DNA from: Candidatus Thiomargarita nelsonii | Lineage (GTDB): Bacteria; Pseudomonadota; Gammaproteobacteria; Beggiatoales; Beggiatoaceae | DNA length: 64,000 nt | Direction of reading: 5' to 3' | Assembly (NCBI GenBank): GCA_000785145.2 | Contig: JSZA02000004.1 | Coordinates: 40,070 to 104,069, forward strand | In this document: positions 7,814 through 16,215 of the stretch, piece by piece | Position numbering within the stretch: position 1 is the first letter of the stretch | Layout of the letters: each line of letters opens with the position of its first letter | Notes under the pieces: model-generated | Told to the model about the DNA's origin: nothing | What the model saw: only the letters and a program-made list of their open reading frames with translations | Database searches by the model: none | Program-made: the position numbers and the translations under genes

Positions 7814-10800
7814 ATGTTAAATTTATTCAAGAAAAAATGGGTTATTTTTTCGAGCATTGGTGTACTCGCCCTATCCTTGATCATTTGGTTTGCAGGACCA
7901 TACCTGATTGTCGCATTGGGCGATTCTTTGAATCGTTGGTTGACGATTCTCCCATTATGGATTATCTGGTTGGCCATCATTCTATGGTTATACTTTCGGG
8001 AGCGCAAAAATAGTCAAGCGATGGTTGAAAGCATCGCCTCCCCTGCTGATGAAGAAATTGCCTCTCTCAAAATCCGCTTTGAAGATGCTTTACAAGCACT
8101 TCGCCAAGCGGGGGGCAAAAAACGCTATGGTAATCAATATCTCTATGAATTGCCTTGGTATATTATCATTGGCCCCCCCGGCTCTGGCAAAACAACGATT
8201 TTGAAAAATTCAGAATTGAATTTTCCTTTAAGCGATGATTTTGGTCCGGAGGCGATTCGTGGTGTGGGGGGGACGCGGGATTGTGATTGGTTCTTTACCG
8301 ATGATGCGATCTTGCTCGATACCGCAGGACGCTATACAACTCAAGATAGCGACGAGTCGGTAGATAAAAAGACTTGGCAAGGTTTCTTAGGATTGTTGAA
8401 AAAATACCGCAAGCGCAGACCCGTCAATGGCATTTTGATTGTCTTGAGTCTCACCGATTTAATGGATCCCAGCGAATCGAAAAGCCATGTACGTGCCATT
8501 AGAACACGCCTAAAAGAATTAGATCAAATTCTTAAGATTCGCTTTCCGATTTACGTGCTTTTTACCAAGTGCGATCTCATGGCTGGCTTTATGGAATTTT
8601 TTGAACGCCTCACGCCAAGCGAGCGGGGACAAGTCTGGGGTATGACTTTTCAGACAGAAGAAAAAGGCGTGGTTAAACGGTTTGCAGAGGAATTCGATCT
8701 GTTGATGAGTCAGTTGAATACACAACACTTAGAGCGTGTGTCTGAAGAAAGGAATATCCACCGACGGGTATTGGTTTACAACTTTCCGCAACAAATCATC
8801 TCCCTCAAAGAGGCGCTCAATGAATTTTTGGATGGACTCTTTCGCCCCAATCGTTTTCAACCCAATCCATTTTTGCGCGGCGTTTATTTTAGCTCCGGCA
8901 CTCAAAAAGGTTCACCCATTGACCGTATTATGGGGGCTTCGGCGAGAACATTTGGCCTAGAAGAACAGGTTATGGCAGAACCGAATAGTCGCAGGGGGTG
9001 TAGCTATTTTGTGAATCGCTTGTTCAAAAAAGTGATTTTCCCCGAATCGGACATTGTCGGATTAGATTTGCGCTTTGAAAAACAACGGCTCTGGTTGCAA
9101 CGTGCCACCATTGCGGGTGCGGTGGCTATCACGCTATTTTCTACTTATGCTTGGTGGCATAGTTATGATCAGAATCAAACATTACTAGATGAAATGGATG
9201 AATATGTCAAAACCTATTGCATTGAAAGAAATGAGAGTTGCATAGGCAAGACTGAAAAACTAGAAAAAGCCGATTTCAAAGGGATATTGCCCGCCCTCGA
9301 TAGTTTGCAAAAAGCGGCTCAAATTTATCCGACACTGGTCCGTGAGAATGAAGATAGTGTCCCCGTCTCAATGCGATTGGGTTTATACCAAGGTTATCGG
9401 CTCAGCCCTTCAGCACACGAGGCTTATTATCGGGTATTGAATAAGGTTTTCCTCCGGCATATTGCCGTGTACCTCTATAATCAAATCGCTGAACAATTAA
9501 AAGCGGGGGTGACGGATGACAGCGAGGGGTTTTTATATCAAAACCTCAAAGTCTATTTGATGCTGAGAGAAGAATATGTTAAAAAGCTCGATCCAGACCT
9601 TTTACAGGTGTGGATGACTGATGAGTGGGCAAACGATTTCGATATTTCTTCTGATGATCAAGAACGTTTACAAGCGCATTTGAAGGCACTTTTACAAAGT
9701 GACATTTTCCCCGTTAAACAAACGGAATTACCTGAAGATAGGGCGTTAGTTGACAATAGCCGAAAAATTTTATTAAGTAAAGAGCGTTCTTTACAGTTAT
9801 TTTGGCAAGTCAAAGAAGCGGCAGATGGCGCCAAATTACCCCCTTTTCGTGTCCGTTCTGAATTGGGTGAACCGGTGACCAGAGTATTTGCCAGCCAGCG
9901 GGGTGGCGATATTCTTGCATTAGAAATACCGGGTTTGTTCACCTATTCAGGATACTGTGGTTTTTTTAAGAATGAAGTCAAACGTGTCGTTAAAGACAGT
10001 CTTGATGAGAACTGGGTATTGGGCTTGAAAGAGCAAGGGGTCATGAATAAACCCCAATCGAAGAAACTGACACGAGATATTCAAGAACTTTATTTCGATG
10101 AATATATCAAACGGTGGAAAGAATTAGTGTATCTTTTCAAAATCATTCCACTGTCGGATATTGATACGACAGTGCGTATGTTGGATACCGCCTCTATACC
10201 GACTTCTCCCATGCGTCGTTTACTTCAAAAAGTCGGACAAAATACCATGTTGCTTTGTCAATCAAAAGCCGACTCCGTAGTCGCTGAGGCGGGCGGCGTC
10301 GATTCAGCACTGATGGCGGCGCAAGCATTAGGCAGTGGCACAGCGGCGAGTATATTGAATCGTAAACGAAGGCTGGAAGCGGCCAGAAAAAAAGGCAAAA
10401 AAGAAAAAGATCCGGCATTAATGGTTGCAGAGGTCTTTGAGCCTTTGTTTCAATTGGTCCAAGGAGAAACGAATAATAAGGAAAAATTTTATCCTATTTT
10501 ACAAAAAATGGGCGAAGTGCGTGATTTGTTAAATAAACCGCAGGCGGATATGAGTTGGACAAAACGCAATGATGCGATTGGCGATTTGGAACGTACTGCC
10601 GATCAAATGACACTTCATCAGCCTGTCAAAGATTGGATAGATTATATTATTAATCGGAGTAAATTATTGGTTAATGATGTGGTCGATGATAGAGAGACGA
10701 CGGCGGCACGCGAAAATGAACGTGAAGAGGCAGAAGCCGCTGCGATAGCGGCCACTGATAAGGCAGAGGCTGAGGAAAAAGCGCGTCAAGATAAGATTGA

Positions 10801-11464
10801 CGAGATGAATGCACAATGGCGCTCTAAAGTGTTGGCGGAGTACAATAAATTGCGGGATTTTTATCCCTTGTCTGAGGATGGCAAAGATATGCCATTGTCA
10901 AACTTTGCTAATTTTTTTGGTCCTGGGGGTACCTTAGATCAGTTTTTTGATGAACACCTGGCGACTTATATCAATAAGGCGAACTGGCGATTTAGCGATA
11001 ATCCTTTAGGATTGTCTAGGGACCTTTTAAAATCATTTAGAGAGGCTGAAGCTATCCAAGATGGCTTTTTCCCGTCCGGTTCAGAAGTTTCAGTGAGTTT
11101 TTACCTCAGAGCTGAAGATTTGGGGGGGACTGATGTTCAACAATTTAGTTTGTTGTTAGGTGATCAAAAATTTGAATATGCTTTTGGTCCGACACGCGAA
11201 AGTAAGTTGGAATGGCCTGCCAACGGTACCAAAATACAATTTATGACCACTGGTGGCGCACGAGTGGCTTTGCAGCAGTACGGTGAATGGGCTTGGTTCA
11301 GGATATTGGATGATGAGGTGATGCCCACTGGGAATAAACTCGTTTTTACGACTGGAGATGCTATCATGGAGTGTAAAATGCGTGTTGATAGTATTGTTAA
11401 TCCATTTTACCTGGTTCATTCTAATGTATTGTCTTCGTTTGATTTACCACAACGATTAAATTAA
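7814..11464 (+). CDS. tssM: TssM (IcmF family), T6SS inner-membrane channel protein
   Basis: TssM spans the inner membrane and reaches TssJ in the periplasm. The 1216-residue protein has two N-terminal membrane helices (about 8-30 and 38-56), a cytoplasmic NTPase domain with Walker A GPPGSGKTT (about residue 118) and LDTAGRY, a third membrane helix (about 433-451, TIAGAVAITLFSTYAWW) and the long periplasmic region ending in the beta domain (FSLLLGDQKFEYAFGP, ARVALQQYGEWAWFRILDD). It has an Ala/Glu-rich coiled segment near residues 960-995. It starts 3 bp after tssL, so the two are co-transcribed. Length is near the family norm and there are no lesions. Confidence 0.96.
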   Translation: MLNLFKKKWVIFSSIGVLALSLIIWFAGPYLIVALGDSLNRWLTILPLWIIWLAIILWLYFRERKNSQAMVESIASPADEEIASLKIRFEDALQALRQAGGKKRYGNQYLYELPWYIIIGPPGSGKTTILKNSELNFPLSDDFGPEAIRGVGGTRDCDWFFTDDAILLDTAGRYTTQDSDESVDKKTWQGFLGLLKKYRKRRPVNGILIVLSLTDLMDPSESKSHVRAIRTRLKELDQILKIRFPIYVLFTKCDLMAGFMEFFERLTPSERGQVWGMTFQTEEKGVVKRFAEEFDLLMSQLNTQHLERVSEERNIHRRVLVYNFPQQIISLKEALNEFLDGLFRPNRFQPNPFLRGVYFSSGTQKGSPIDRIMGASARTFGLEEQVMAEPNSRRGCSYFVNRLFKKVIFPESDIVGLDLRFEKQRLWLQRATIAGAVAITLFSTYAWWHSYDQNQTLLDEMDEYVKTYCIERNESCIGKTEKLEKADFKGILPALDSLQKAAQIYPTLVRENEDSVPVSMRLGLYQGYRLSPSAHEAYYRVLNKVFLRHIAVYLYNQIAEQLKAGVTDDSEGFLYQNLKVYLMLREEYVKKLDPDLLQVWMTDEWANDFDISSDDQERLQAHLKALLQSDIFPVKQTELPEDRALVDNSRKILLSKERSLQLFWQVKEAADGAKLPPFRVRSELGEPVTRVFASQRGGDILALEIPGLFTYSGYCGFFKNEVKRVVKDSLDENWVLGLKEQGVMNKPQSKKLTRDIQELYFDEYIKRWKELVYLFKIIPLSDIDTTVRMLDTASIPTSPMRRLLQKVGQNTMLLCQSKADSVVAEAGGVDSALMAAQALGSGTAASILNRKRRLEAARKKGKKEKDPALMVAEVFEPLFQLVQGETNNKEKFYPILQKMGEVRDLLNKPQADMSWTKRNDAIGDLERTADQMTLHQPVKDWIDYIINRSKLLVNDVVDDRETTAARENEREEAEAAAIAATDKAEAEEKARQDKIDEMNAQWRSKVLAEYNKLRDFYPLSEDGKDMPLSNFANFFGPGGTLDQFFDEHLATYINKANWRFSDNPLGLSRDLLKSFREAEAIQDGFFPSGSEVSVSFYLRAEDLGGTDVQQFSLLLGDQKFEYAFGPTRESKLEWPANGTKIQFMTTGGARVALQQYGEWAWFRILDDEVMPTGNKLVFTTGDAIMECKMRVDSIVNPFYLVHSNVLSSFDLPQRLN

Positions 11465-11469
11465 ATAAA

Positions 11470-11654
11470 TTCTGATTATAACGCTTTTGGGGGACAAAAT
11501 AATTTATCAAGCAAGATCAGTTGTTTCGGGAATGGAGCGGAGCGGATTTCCCGAAACCCAGTTGAGTCGAGAGTTTAGCTACGCTGACTTCGTATCGGGA
11601 AATCCGCTCCGCTCCATTCCCGAAACAACGAAACCAAAAGAGTTATAATCAGAA
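11470..11654. repeat. 185-bp inverted-repeat element with internal CGGGAATGGAGCG hairpins
   Basis: Outer arms TTCTGATTATAACGCTTTTGG (11470-11490) and near-complement (11634-11654). Inside are two copies, in opposite orientation, of the palindrome TTTCGGGAATGGAGCG.../...CATTCCCGAAA. The latter family recurs at 48903-49170 and 60277-60335. It fills the tssM-tagF gap. Confidence 0.75.
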
Positions 11655-11683
11655 GAAATTAAATAAATTTGATAAGAGAAAAC

Positions 11684-12358
11684 ATGTTAGGTTTCTATGG
11701 AAAATTGCCCTGTCGGGGTGACTTTGTGACGAGAGAGCTACCCAAAGATTTCGTGCTGCCGTGGGATAGGTGGTTGCAAGACAGTCTCGCGAGTAGTCAG
11801 GAACAATTGGGCGAAAGCTGGGTGGATACTTATTTGTTCAGTCCGATTTGGCATTTTATGCTCTCTGCTAATCTCTGTGGCAGCTCGTCTTGGATGGGTT
11901 TGATAATGCCCAGTGTGGATAAAGTCGGACGCTATTTTCCTTTAACGCTGGCGGTCAAATTACCGTCTCAAATAGCGGAAAGTAGCCTAGCCGATAAGGC
12001 GATTGCTAATTGGTTTGCCCAAGCGGATAAATTAGCCCTTTCTACACTGGAGGAATCGTTTGAACTGGCGCAATTTGAGCAAAAAATTGCACAATTAGAG
12101 TTGCCACCCATGAGCAATGCAAAAGCTCACCAGACGGCTTGGTACGTCCCTGTTCTCCATGAGGATGATTTTGCGGCACACTGTAAAAGTGTGGCAGAAA
12201 GTGGGTGCAGGAAGAATTATAGTCTTTGGTGGACGAGTGAAAGTGAAGGTTTTCAGAGGGCTTTTATTTTTTGTGAAGGTTTACCACCTCATAGCGGTTT
12301 TAGCGCATTTTTAGATGGGGAATGGCAACAATGGGGATGGCAATTAAAAAATGTTTAG
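11684..12358 (+). CDS. tagF: TagF, T6SS accessory regulator
   Basis: TagF proteins act as post-translational repressors of T6SS assembly, working alongside the phosphorylation pathway. The start ATG 11684 (MLGFYGKLPCRGDFVTREL) is preferred over the TTG at 11669 because the family begins exactly this way. The core includes LPWDRWLQDSL, WHFMLSANLCG and WMGLIMPSVDKVGRYFPLTL, all conserved. It is about 224 residues and intact. Its 3' end overlaps the start of pppA by 8 bp, which implies translational coupling with the phosphatase. Confidence 0.87.
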   Translation: MLGFYGKLPCRGDFVTRELPKDFVLPWDRWLQDSLASSQEQLGESWVDTYLFSPIWHFMLSANLCGSSSWMGLIMPSVDKVGRYFPLTLAVKLPSQIAESSLADKAIANWFAQADKLALSTLEESFELAQFEQKIAQLELPPMSNAKAHQTAWYVPVLHEDDFAAHCKSVAESGCRKNYSLWWTSESEGFQRAFIFCEGLPPHSGFSAFLDGEWQQWGWQLKNV

Positions 12359-13082
12359 TTGGACTTCAGCAGCATTAACTGACGTTGGTAAGCGGCGTAA
12401 GATTAATGAAGACGCTTATTTGGAACTAGTTGATACAGGGCTTTGGGTGGTCGCTGATGGCATGGGGGGATATGAAGCGGGGGATGTTGCAAGCCAAGCT
12501 ATCATTAATGGGTTGAAAACAACCCATCCCCCGAACAAGATGAGTGTTTTTGTCGAAGAGGTTGAAAATCGTTTATTGAACGTCAATACTCAATTATATG
12601 AATTGGCGACAGAACGTCGCTGTACCATAGGTAGCACGGTTGTTGGGTTATTGGCGCAGCAGTCTCATGGTGTCATACTGTGGGCGGGCGATAGTCGCGC
12701 CTACCGTTATCGTGCTGGTCAACTTGAGCGCATATCGCAAGATCATAGTCAGGTAGAAGAACTGATTGAACAAGGTTTGCTATTACCCGAAGAGGCGGAA
12801 ACTCATCCTGATGCTAATGTGATCACCCGTGCCGTTGGGGCTCAAGAGCACTTGTTTTTAGATTATGAGATTTATCCGGTTGAACATAAAGATATTTTTT
12901 TGCTCTGTAGCGATGGATTATACAAGGAAATCACGGAGTCGGAGATTGCTGAGGTTTTATCCAAAAGGCTGTTCAATTGTCATAGAGCCGCTCAACAATT
13001 AATTGATCTGGCTCTGACTCGTAAATGCAAGGATAATGTCACAGTCATTGTTATTCAAGCGCGATATAAGAGGGGTGATTGA
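12351..13082 (+). CDS. pppA: PppA-like PP2C Ser/Thr phosphatase
   Basis: This Mn/Mg-dependent PP2C phosphatase would reverse phosphorylation by PpkA (encoded about 3 kb downstream) and so switch the T6SS off. Metal-binding and PP2C motifs are all visible: RKINEDAYLE, VVADGMGGYEAGDVASQAI, GSTVVGLL, LWAGDSRAYRYR, LCSDGLY and CKDNVTVIV. The 243-residue single-domain form is that of T6SS PppA. The start overlaps tagF. No lesions are seen. Confidence 0.92.
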   Translation: MFSWTSAALTDVGKRRKINEDAYLELVDTGLWVVADGMGGYEAGDVASQAIINGLKTTHPPNKMSVFVEEVENRLLNVNTQLYELATERRCTIGSTVVGLLAQQSHGVILWAGDSRAYRYRAGQLERISQDHSQVEELIEQGLLLPEEAETHPDANVITRAVGAQEHLFLDYEIYPVEHKDIFLLCSDGLYKEITESEIAEVLSKRLFNCHRAAQQLIDLALTRKCKDNVTVIVIQARYKRGD

Positions 13083-13083
13083 T

Positions 13084-13449
13084 ATGGCGGATAACAGTTT
13101 AAGGGGCTTAGCAAAGGCTTATTTTAATGGAGATTCTGAATGGGATACTTATCTTCAGCAACGTAGTCAATTGATAGATAAGATAACTAAAGCACCTATT
13201 GTTGACAAGCAGTCGTCAACGCCAATTGTAAAGTATGCGATTGTGGCAGGGATGATATTATTATTTTTTGTGTGGGGGGCATTGGGCGTTTTTTGGGTAT
13301 TGAAAGAACCAAAAGCCCCTTTAGATTCAGAACATCAAGCGGCACAGACCAACCCTATCGCACAAACTGACCCCCCACCACCTTCTGAACCCGCTCAACA
13401 AGAAGAGGGTGGCAATTTTGATGAATCGCAAGCGGCAAACCTGGAGTAG
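13084..13449 (+). CDS. Small T6SS-linked single-pass membrane protein, ended by a probably premature TAG
   Basis: No family is recognised. The ATG at 13084 directly follows pppA (1 bp gap). It encodes a short cytoplasmic part (SLRGLAKAYFNGDSEWDTYL), one membrane helix (about 48-70, AIVAGMILLFFVWGALGVFWV) and a proline/glutamate-rich periplasmic tail. The TAG at 13447-13449 is followed in the same frame by 22 more sense codons (PEPQFVETKTPVFLEHTQ...) up to TAA 13516-13518, with the same composition, so the original protein was probably longer (about 144 residues). A point nonsense change or amber readthrough would both explain this. Confidence 0.6.
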   Translation: MADNSLRGLAKAYFNGDSEWDTYLQQRSQLIDKITKAPIVDKQSSTPIVKYAIVAGMILLFFVWGALGVFWVLKEPKAPLDSEHQAAQTNPIAQTDPPPPSEPAQQEEGGNFDESQAANLE

Positions 13450-13518
13450 CCTGAACCTCAATTCGTTGAAACAAAGACACCGGTTTTCTTAGAACATACG
13501 CAGGAGGCTTTAGTTTAA

Positions 13519-13546
13519 AGGAGTCCAAGATTTATCTTGGACTTCT
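13519..13546. repeat. GGAGTCCAAGATTTATCTTGGAC palindrome
   Basis: This short palindrome is scattered through the window; other copies lie near 20106-20160, 24317-24362, 28962-28986, 29118-29139, 37188-37204, 45402-45424, 56310-56367, 58211-58260, 60955-60977, 61271-61293 and 62190-62242. It is often composite with the related GTCCAAAATAAATTTTGGACTCC. Confidence 0.85.
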
Positions 13547-13566
13547 AACAACCTTAACGACAGGGT

Positions 13567-14189
13567 GCCAATCTTTATCCAGAATTAACATATATTGCCA
13601 CCCAATTTAATCAAATCCGCTTTTATCGAGAATGGAATTTTGGACATTACGCTACTTTACGTCTGCCACAAAAAGCTGATTTACCCAATGACTTTTTATT
13701 GGAAGATGCCAGTAATCTTGGCTAAGCCTATTACAATAATTTTATGAATATATAGAAGACATTACCACAAAAACGGAAGGCAATACTATTCAAGTTTTTT
13801 TTCACGAGCGAGGGCAACCAGTACCAGCTACGCGACTTTCCGATGGTACACTACGTTATCTCTGTCTATTAACGATTTTGTGTCATCCAACCCCCCCACC
13901 GCTGATTTGCCTTGAAGAACCTGAATTGGGTTTACACCCGGATATTTTGCCAACGATTGTCCCCCTTTTGAGAGAATGTGCGGCGCGTACCCAATTGATT
14001 GTGACAACTCATTCTGATGTGATAATAGACGCACTCACTGACACCCCCGAATCAGTCATTGTCTGTGACAGAGATGAGAACGGCACCCACTTAAAACGGT
14101 TAAATCAAACCGATCTAGAAATATGGCTCAAGGAATATTCCTTGGGTCAACTTTGGCGTAGTGGTGAAATTGGAGGGAATCGGTGGTGA
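13567..14189 (+). pseudogene. Decayed AAA (RecF/OLD-like) ATPase
   Basis: One protein can be read across three lesions: ANLYPELTYIATQFNQIRFY...LLEDASNLG, then an in-frame TAA (13723-13725), then AYYNNF and a frameshift near 13740, then YEYIEDITTKTEG, TRLSDGTLRYLCLL, ICLEEPELGLHPDILPTIV (Walker B and ABC-type D-loop), QLIVTTHSDVIID. This is the C-terminal half of an AAA_21-type ATPase; the Walker A part is missing upstream. It is followed with overlap by a DUF4276-like fragment, its usual partner. Confidence 0.75.
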
Positions 14190-14293
14190 AAGTTCACATT
14201 TATGTTGAAGGCGGTGGCGATCAAAGCTTAACACTGTTAGTTCTACGTTTTTTTGACTTGACATTGTTGTTGGAGTCCAAAGCGGCAGCGTAA
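14186..14293 (+). pseudogene. DUF4276-like protein, 5' fragment only
   Basis: GTG 14186 overlaps the end of the ATPase remnant. VKVHIYVEGGGDQSL is the typical start of DUF4276 proteins, which are usually about 200 residues and encoded after AAA_21 ATPases. After about 35 codons the frame hits a stop in repeat DNA, so the gene is truncated. The pair may be a dead defence-type module. Confidence 0.55.
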
Positions 14294-14307
14294 GGACTAT
14301 CTGCGGG

Positions 14308-14430
14308 CTAGTACATCGTCAAGGTTGTTTTTATGGGTAATGTAGGGTGCGTCCTACGCACCCTGACTCTTAATTTGTGCCCAGGACGCACCCTACAATA
14401 CCCATCAATTTAACATTAACAGAGTACTAG
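14308..14430. repeat. MITE with CTAG ends and GTAGGGTGCGTCC core
   Basis: The ends are CTAGTACATCGTCAA and the complement of CTAGTACTCTGTTAA. The core is an inverted repeat of GTAGGGTGCGTCCTACGCACC. Related copies occur at 22545-22753 and 63866 to the window end, and the core also at 18283-18338 and about 61108-61180. Confidence 0.75.
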
Positions 14431-14483
14431 TCCAAAGCTAAAGCTTTGGACTCCAAGTGGTTTGCAACATTTCGAACTTAGCT

Positions 14484-14518
14484 AAAAAATCCTATTTCTT
14501 GAAGAAATAGGATTTTTT
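14484..14518. terminator. AAATCCTATTTCTT-type terminator hairpin
   Basis: Perfect stem AAAAAATCCTATTTCTT/GAAGAAATAGGATTTTTT, the same sequence as at 6438-6472. It lies before the LysM/deacetylase pseudogene. Confidence 0.75.
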
Positions 14519-14566
14519 AAACTTTCAAATATCTTATGTCATGATTCGGTGTATAAGGTGAAAACT

Positions 14567-16108
14567 ATGTACAAAAAATTTAACGAGCCTAAAAAGATAT
14601 ATCCTGCTAATAGTCTTGATACTGGGGGGGTTGTGCGAGTGAGCGTGAGTTGCCTTCTCCAGTGCCTACCACGCCTACACAGCAGCCCACTGATTTCATG
14701 TTTATTACGGCTAAATCCCAAGACAGTTTAGCCTCTCTCGCGTTGAAATATTTAAAGGATGAACGAAAAGCTTGGCGGATTGCTGAATTTAATGGTATTA
14801 AGCAGATTACGCCCGGCCAACTAGTGCAGGATAGCGGAAATACCGAGACCATAACAGGGGCAACCATAAAGGATTGCCCCTACAAAAAAAATGATATTGT
14901 AGGGGCAATCCCTTGTGGTTGCCCTTGAATCGGTTCAATGGTATCGATATTTCCGCCCTCCTGTACTAGTGATTATTCCTCTTTTCAATTTTAGGCCCAG
15001 CGGATTGACAGCGTTAGGGTATCAAACTGTCCCAGTACTCAGTTATCATCATTTTTCAAAAAGCAAGTCGGATAAATTGCACGTTAGAGCTGACCATTTT
15101 GAACAGCAGATGCAATTTCTAAAAGATAATGGGTATCGCGTTATTACGATTGATCAATTGTTCGATTTTTTAGAATTAGGGCAGGTGCCTGAAAAATCGG
15201 TCGTGATTACTATTGATGATGGGTGGAATGATGCTTATCACATTGCTTTTCCAATTCTTAAGAAATACGGTTTTTCAGCAACCTTGTTTATACAGACTGG
15301 GTTAATTAACCAGAGTCCGAAAACTCTGTCATGGGCTCAAATTCGGGAAATGCTGAATAACAGTGTTCAATGTCACACGAAAACAGTTCGCAATTTAACT
15401 AAGCAAAAATCTGGGGAATCTTTCGCAGATTATTTTGAAAGGGAGTTGGACGAATCCAGACAGGTTATTAAACAACAACTGGGTTTTAATGTGAAATATT
15501 TGGCTTATCCCTACGGTGAGACGAATCAACTTGTCGTTGATTTACTTAAAAAACAGGGCTATCGCGGTGCGTTTACCGTTGAGCGAGAGAGTAATCCGTT
15601 CTTTGTTAATAACTATAATTTGAAAAAAATATAAAAACCTTCAAGAGGATAAAATGTTATGCCGTCGAACCGATTGATCAAGCCAAATCTTTTAGAATCA
15701 TTTTACCTAAACAGGCGGAGCAGTATTACAAAAAAGGGCAGTGGCGGACGGCGTTGTTGTATTGGAAAATGATTAGAGATTTCTTAATCTTTAAAGGAGG
15801 AGAGAGAACGGTCATCAACAAAGCCAAACAGAAAGTCGTCACGATAGAAGGGAAACTTCGCAGTCAAGCTGAGGTTCACTTTAAACAAGGGAAATATTTT
15901 TATCAAAAAAAAGGACAAGGAGAGTGCAGCCGCGGCGTTTTTTCGCGCAATTTAATCCTGAACACAAACAAGCACATCGCTTTTTAAAATAAAAAAACAG
16001 GGCATGACTCTGAGTTTGCCGGTTATAGCGCCTTTAAAACCACTGCCACCCAAGACAAAAAAGGTCGTCACGGTCGCCACCGTCTGTGGCGTAAAACTCA
16101 CAAAATAG
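14567..16108 (+). pseudogene. Decayed LysM + polysaccharide deacetylase + TPR-like protein
   Basis: The recognisable order is: a probable lipoprotein start (GCASERELPSPVP after a run of seven Gs where the frame slips, about 14620); a LysM domain (MFITAKSQDSLASLALKYL...WRIAEFNGI...ITPGQLV); a NodB-type deacetylase (VPVLSYHHF, VVITIDDGWNDAYHIAFPIL, QCHTKTVRNL, YLAYPYGETN); then after another slip a TPR-like part (PKQAEQYYKKGQWRTALLYW, ESAAAAFFRAI). The LysM and deacetylase parts are split by a 145-bp MITE (14821-14965); removing it restores GQLV-IIPLFNF in one frame. Three or more further frameshifts make this non-functional. It would have acted on cell-wall glycans. Confidence 0.78.
14820..14971. 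repeat. 145-bp MITE with 7-bp direct repeats, inside the deacetylase pseudogene
   Basis: ACTAGTG is repeated at 14820-14826 and 14965-14971. Imperfect terminal inverted repeats of about 26 bp begin CAGGA(T/G)(A/G)GCGGAAAT. The core is GGGGCAACCATAAAGGATTGCC paired with its complement. Clean excision gives CCG GCC AAC TAG TGA TTA TTC read in frame as GQLVII. Confidence 0.9.
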
Positions 16109-16215
16109 AAAGACAGCTTAGCCAACGACTATTATGCGTCTAGGGCATAGCGAGGCTGCACAGATGTTGAATGTACTTCCTTGAGCGTTCTAGCCAATAA
16201 TATGGAAAAAAAAGC

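Noticed and set aside
14915..15634. A separate deacetylase gene starting at 14915
   Set aside because: Its first codons lie in the MITE; the true upstream part is the LysM frame, as excision of the MITE joins them exactly.
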